Positions 63,495 to 64,000 of a DNA stretch of 64,000 bases are shown in pieces. The notes below the pieces were generated by a model. The model was not told where the DNA came from. It ran no database searches and saw only the letters and a list, made by a program, of their open reading frames with translations. The position numbers and the translations under genes were made by a program. The DNA is taken from NCBI GenBank assembly GCA_013306675.1, contig JABLUY010000132.1, positions 37,436-101,435 on the forward strand, read 5' to 3'. The number at the start of each line of letters is the position of its first letter. Positions within the stretch are counted from its first letter, which is position 1. This stretch comes from Thraustochytrium sp. TN22 (taxonomy: Eukaryota > Sar > Bigyra > Thraustochytrida > Thraustochytriidae).

Positions 63495-64000
63495 AGCAAG
63501 CGTCTGCAAGCAGCACCTGGCCCGGCCCGGCCCGGCCAGGCCCGCTCACGTCAAGTCATGTCGTCTTTCTTCTTTTCTTTTTTTCTTTTCCAAAACCAGC
63601 TCTTCATTTTTATGGCTCTTCTGTTCACTCCCTTCCCTGCGTGCCTCGCGAGTGGACCAAGAAGACCAAGCACAACGGCAAGAAGTGGGAAGGCCTGGAG
63701 CAGTTCGAGGACAAGACTGGCGACCTCATGATGCTCCCGACCGACCTTTGCCTCCGCGACGACCCCAAGTTCCGCCCGTACGTCGAGAAGTTCGCCAAGG
63801 ACGAGGAGGCCTTCTTCCAGGCCTTTTCCAAGGCCTTTGCCAAGCTCACCGAGCTCGGCTGCAAGAACCTCACCTCCGAGCCGGTCTGGTAAAGCGTCCG
63901 CAAGCAGCACCTGGCCCGGCCTGGCCAGGCCCGGTCACGTCCCCGCACGTCAAGTCATGTCGTCTTTCTTCTTTTCTTTTTTTCTTTTCCAAAACCAGCT
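63254..64000 (+). repeat. Tandem duplication of the peroxidase 3' end, about 398 bp, open at the window edge
   Basis: Sequence from 63254 (gtggaccaagaagaccaagc) recurs from 63652 with an offset of 398 bp. The stop codons (63494 and 63892) and the 3' flank motif gtcgtctttcttcttttc (about 63560 and 63959) share the same offset within one or two bases. Differences are few (for example ggcccggag versus ggcctggag). The second copy continues out of the window, so more copies may follow. Confidence 0.95.
63652..63892 (+). pseudogene. Duplicated C-terminal part of the peroxidase gene
   Basis: 80 codons identical to the C-terminus of the preceding gene except for one residue (Pro to Leu in [10 protein letters not shown]), ending in the same SEPVW-stop. 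It has no start codon, haem ligands or promoter of its own. It could be an unused copy or, if spliced, an alternative last exon. Confidence 0.75.

Noticed and set aside
61761-63509. A 582-codon minus-strand open frame
   Set aside because: It is the antisense shadow of the peroxidase gene. The same kind of shadow is seen at 10054-11505, 23808-25367, 30397-32973, 39658-42021 and many other places in this high-GC DNA.
1-64000. tRNA, rRNA or other structural RNA genes
   Set aside because: I scanned intergenic stretches for a T-loop GTTCRANNC with a cloverleaf and saw none that convinced; small RNAs cannot be excluded by eye.
1-64000. Bacterial chromosome or contamination
   Set aside because: Spliced phosphate carrier, bystin, CFAP161, kinesin, Harbinger and copia elements, and a lack of operons and ribosome-binding sites, all indicate nuclear eukaryotic DNA.

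Overview
The window is nuclear DNA from a GC-rich, gene-dense microbial eukaryote. Most genes are single open reading frames of 90 to 1817 codons. Only a few short introns are visible: two with clear GT..AG borders, of 111 and 106 bases, and one or two more inferred. CFAP161, a divergently paired coiled-coil gene and a tubulin tyrosine ligase-like protein suggest a flagellate stage. A mitochondrial phosphate carrier, a cytochrome c peroxidase with an apparent presequence, bystin, APE1 and a Pex14-related protein are all eukaryotic. No plastid gene is seen. Zinc-finger repeats of the WRKY19-like type are common in oomycetes and relatives, so a heterotrophic stramenopile is a reasonable guess, but the lineage is not proven here.

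Layout. 1-9.8 kb: the 5' end of a minus-strand gene leaving the window, a membrane sulfotransferase, a TauD-like dioxygenase, an ankyrin protein head to head with a GIDE/MUL1-like membrane protein, and a membrane-anchored TTL-family ligase. 10-25 kb: aspartyl aminopeptidase, a short Cys-rich membrane protein, a TPR/HECT_2 (UBE3D-like) protein, a charged unknown, AP endonuclease head to head with a DUF3228 protein, a degenerate kinesin and a glutathionyl-hydroquinone-reductase-like protein. 25.4-29.5 kb: a PIF/Harbinger-type transposon with an intact DDE gene and a decayed companion ORF. 29.8-42 kb: a 1817-residue protein with about thirteen Pex14 N-terminal-like repeats, the coiled-coil gene and CFAP161, and a dioxygenase-like/CTR copper transporter fusion. 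42.7-53.6 kb: phosphate carrier, a methyltransferase-TPR protein, a frameshifted gene with a 17-bp duplication, an ANK-SAM-TIR protein, a broken gene, and a truncated copia-like retrotransposon joined to a WD40 fragment. 54-64 kb: a large unknown, bystin, a secreted CULT+MRH fusion, a zinc-finger-repeat protein, a spliced membrane protein, and cytochrome c peroxidase followed by a tandem copy of its own 3' end.

There is no operon logic. Genes are placed singly or as head-to-head pairs with 115-400 bp shared promoters. Three themes recur: unusual domain fusions (Pex14 array, CULT-MRH, dioxygenase-CTR, ANK-SAM-TIR, TPR-HECT_2); small tandem duplications of gene ends (11.6, 55.9 and 63.3 kb, plus the 17-bp duplication at 48.1 kb); and short tandem repeats directly upstream of start codons.
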